NCBI GenBank assembly: GCA_900550835.1
Contig: URTP01000111.1
Span: forward strand, 1 to 6,736
DNA: 6,736 bases
Reading direction: 5' to 3'
Origin: an uncultured Collinsella sp.
GTDB lineage: Bacteria > Actinomycetota > Coriobacteriia > Coriobacteriales > Coriobacteriaceae
The notes below the pieces were generated by a model, which saw only the letters and a list, made by a program, of their open reading frames with translations, did no database searches and was not told the DNA's origin. Positions 5,962-6,736 of this stretch are shown here, in pieces. Made by a program: the position numbers and the translations under genes. Position 1 is the stretch's first letter. Each line of letters begins with the position of its first letter.

Positions 5962-5995
5962 CAAAGGCCACCCGGTAGCTTCCGAGTGGCCTTTG
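5962..5995. terminator. Bidirectional intrinsic terminator between the fusion gene and ffh
   Basis: CAAAGGCCAC (5962-5971) pairs perfectly with GTGGCCTTTG (5986-5995). After one mismatch, CGG (5973-5975) and CCG (5982-5984) extend the stem around loop TAGCTT. On the + strand the stem ends in TTT, and on the - strand it continues TTTGTTGTTGG, so it can terminate both convergent genes. The rest of 5900-6019 shows no other feature. Confidence 0.85.
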
Positions 5996-6019
5996 CCATA
6001 TCAAGCTGGAATTTCAGCT

Positions 6020-6736
6020 CTATTTCTTATTACGCATCTGCGCTTCCATCTGGCGCAGCAGTTCCATATCGGACTTGGGGCCGCCCGTACCCAGGCCGCC
6101 CATGCCACCCAGACCCATAGCGTCCAAGCCAGGGATATTGGGCATGCGCATCTTCTTGCCCTTCTTGCCCTTCTTGCCCTTCTTGCCCTTTTTGCCGCCG
6201 GCCTGTGCCTGATTGGCCATCGTGCGCATGCGGCCCATCATCTTATTCATCTCGCCCCACTGCTTCATAAGGCTGTTGACCTCGGTGGGGGTTACGCCGG
6301 CTCCCTTGGCAATGCGGGCGCGACGCTGGCCGTTGATGATGGAGGGACGCAGGCGCTCCTCCTTGGTCATCGACATGATGATGGCCTCGTTCTTATCGAA
6401 GATGCCCTCGTCCAAGTTGCCGCCCATCTGGTTGAGCGCGCGCTGGCCGCCGGGAAGCATACCCAGAATGCCCTTCATGCCGCCCATCTTCTTGACGGCC
6501 TTCATCTGGTCGAGCATGTCGTTCATGGTGAAGCCCTCGCGCAGCATACGCTCGGCAGCCTCAAGCTGCTCTGCATCGGCTGCCTCCTGGGCCTTCTCGA
6601 TGATGCCGACAACATCGCCCATGCCCAAGATGCGCTTGGCCATGCGATCGGGATAGAACGGCTCAAGCGAATCGGGTTTCTCGCCCATGCTCACAAACTT
6701 GATGGGCTTACCGGTCACCTGGCGCACCGAAAGTGC
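6020..6736 (-). CDS. ffh: Signal recognition particle protein Ffh (SRP54), C-terminal part (runs off right edge)
   Basis: Ffh binds 4.5S/SRP RNA and signal sequences of nascent membrane proteins, and with FtsY delivers ribosomes to the membrane. The visible 238 residues begin in the last part of the GTPase domain (ALSVRQVTGKPIKFVSMGEK, then LEPFYPDRMAKRILGMGDV) and continue through the Met-rich M domain. The M domain shows the finger-loop stretch MGGMKGILGMLPGG and the RNA-binding helix region INGQRRARIAKGAGV followed by LMKQWGEMNKMMGRM. The usual GSRR..RIA.GSG is varied to GQRR and GAG here. The tail adds a basic GKK repeat, a Gly/Met-rich stretch and RNKK at the end. The N-terminal and most GTPase motifs lie outside the window. 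The frame is open to the edge. Confidence 0.97.
   Translation of the reverse strand, partial: ALSVRQVTGKPIKFVSMGEKPDSLEPFYPDRMAKRILGMGDVVGIIEKAQEAADAEQLEAAERMLREGFTMNDMLDQMKAVKKMGGMKGILGMLPGGQRALNQMGGNLDEGIFDKNEAIIMSMTKEERLRPSIINGQRRARIAKGAGVTPTEVNSLMKQWGEMNKMMGRMRTMANQAQAGGKKGKKGKKGKKGKKMRMPNIPGLDAMGLGGMGGLGTGGPKSDMELLRQMEAQMRNKK
6152..6196. repeat. 9-bp tandem repeat encoding the (GKK)n tail of Ffh
   Basis: Five adjacent copies of CTTCTTGCC (the last is CTTTTTGCC) encode five Gly-Lys-Lys units on the - strand. Near-identical codons (GGC AAG AAG) make the copy number prone to in-frame slippage, and the strongly basic product may aid RNA or membrane contact. Confidence 0.9.

Noticed and set aside
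5207..6004. A 265-codon open frame on the - strand opposite the DUF134-NifX gene
   Set aside because: It is Ala/Val-rich and low in complexity, with no domain. It overlaps the terminator at 5962-5995 and is explained by the real + strand gene.

Overview
The window looks like chromosomal housekeeping DNA from a moderately GC-rich Gram-positive bacterium. The protein style (GKK/Met-rich Ffh tail, B. subtilis-type ThyA, short corrinoid adenosyltransferase, DUF134-NifX fusion) fits an anaerobic gut actinobacterium of the Coriobacteriia, such as a Collinsella relative. That assignment is inference; no rRNA or other marker is present. No rRNA, tRNA, CRISPR array, insertion sequence or phage gene was seen.

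Layout. At the left edge the N-terminal part of ftsH runs leftward off the window. A short divergent gap separates it from a small P-loop corrinoid adenosyltransferase gene (cobO/btuR family, + strand). That gene converges on a MATE efflux transporter gene (- strand); a perfect 10-bp inverted repeat contains the stop codons of both. Four genes follow on the - strand, in transcription order thyA, folA (dihydrofolate reductase), a TrmH/SpoU-family RNA methyltransferase, and the MATE transporter. thyA and folA touch and form a functional pair: ThyA makes dTMP and dihydrofolate, and DHFR recycles the dihydrofolate. A hairpin after folA and a 125-base gap after the methyltransferase gene suggest that the last two genes are partly uncoupled.

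A divergent intergenic region of about 166 bases (4969-5134) separates thyA from a + strand gene for a three-part protein: an N-terminal DUF134 helix-turn-helix domain, a NifX/NifB-like cofactor-binding domain, and a 35-residue His/Cys-rich tail. This region carries two related perfect palindromes centred on CATATG, 53 bp apart (about five helical turns), flanking a plausible promoter. They look like paired operators, possibly for autoregulation. Inside the fusion gene a strong Shine-Dalgarno sequence precedes an in-frame ATG exactly at the start of the NifX-like domain, so a separate short product may also be made. This locus is the most interesting part of the window: a candidate metal- or cofactor-sensing autoregulator.

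A strong bidirectional terminator separates this gene from the convergent ffh gene. Ffh (SRP54) is present only as its C-terminal part and runs off the right edge. Its basic tail is encoded by a 9-bp tandem repeat.
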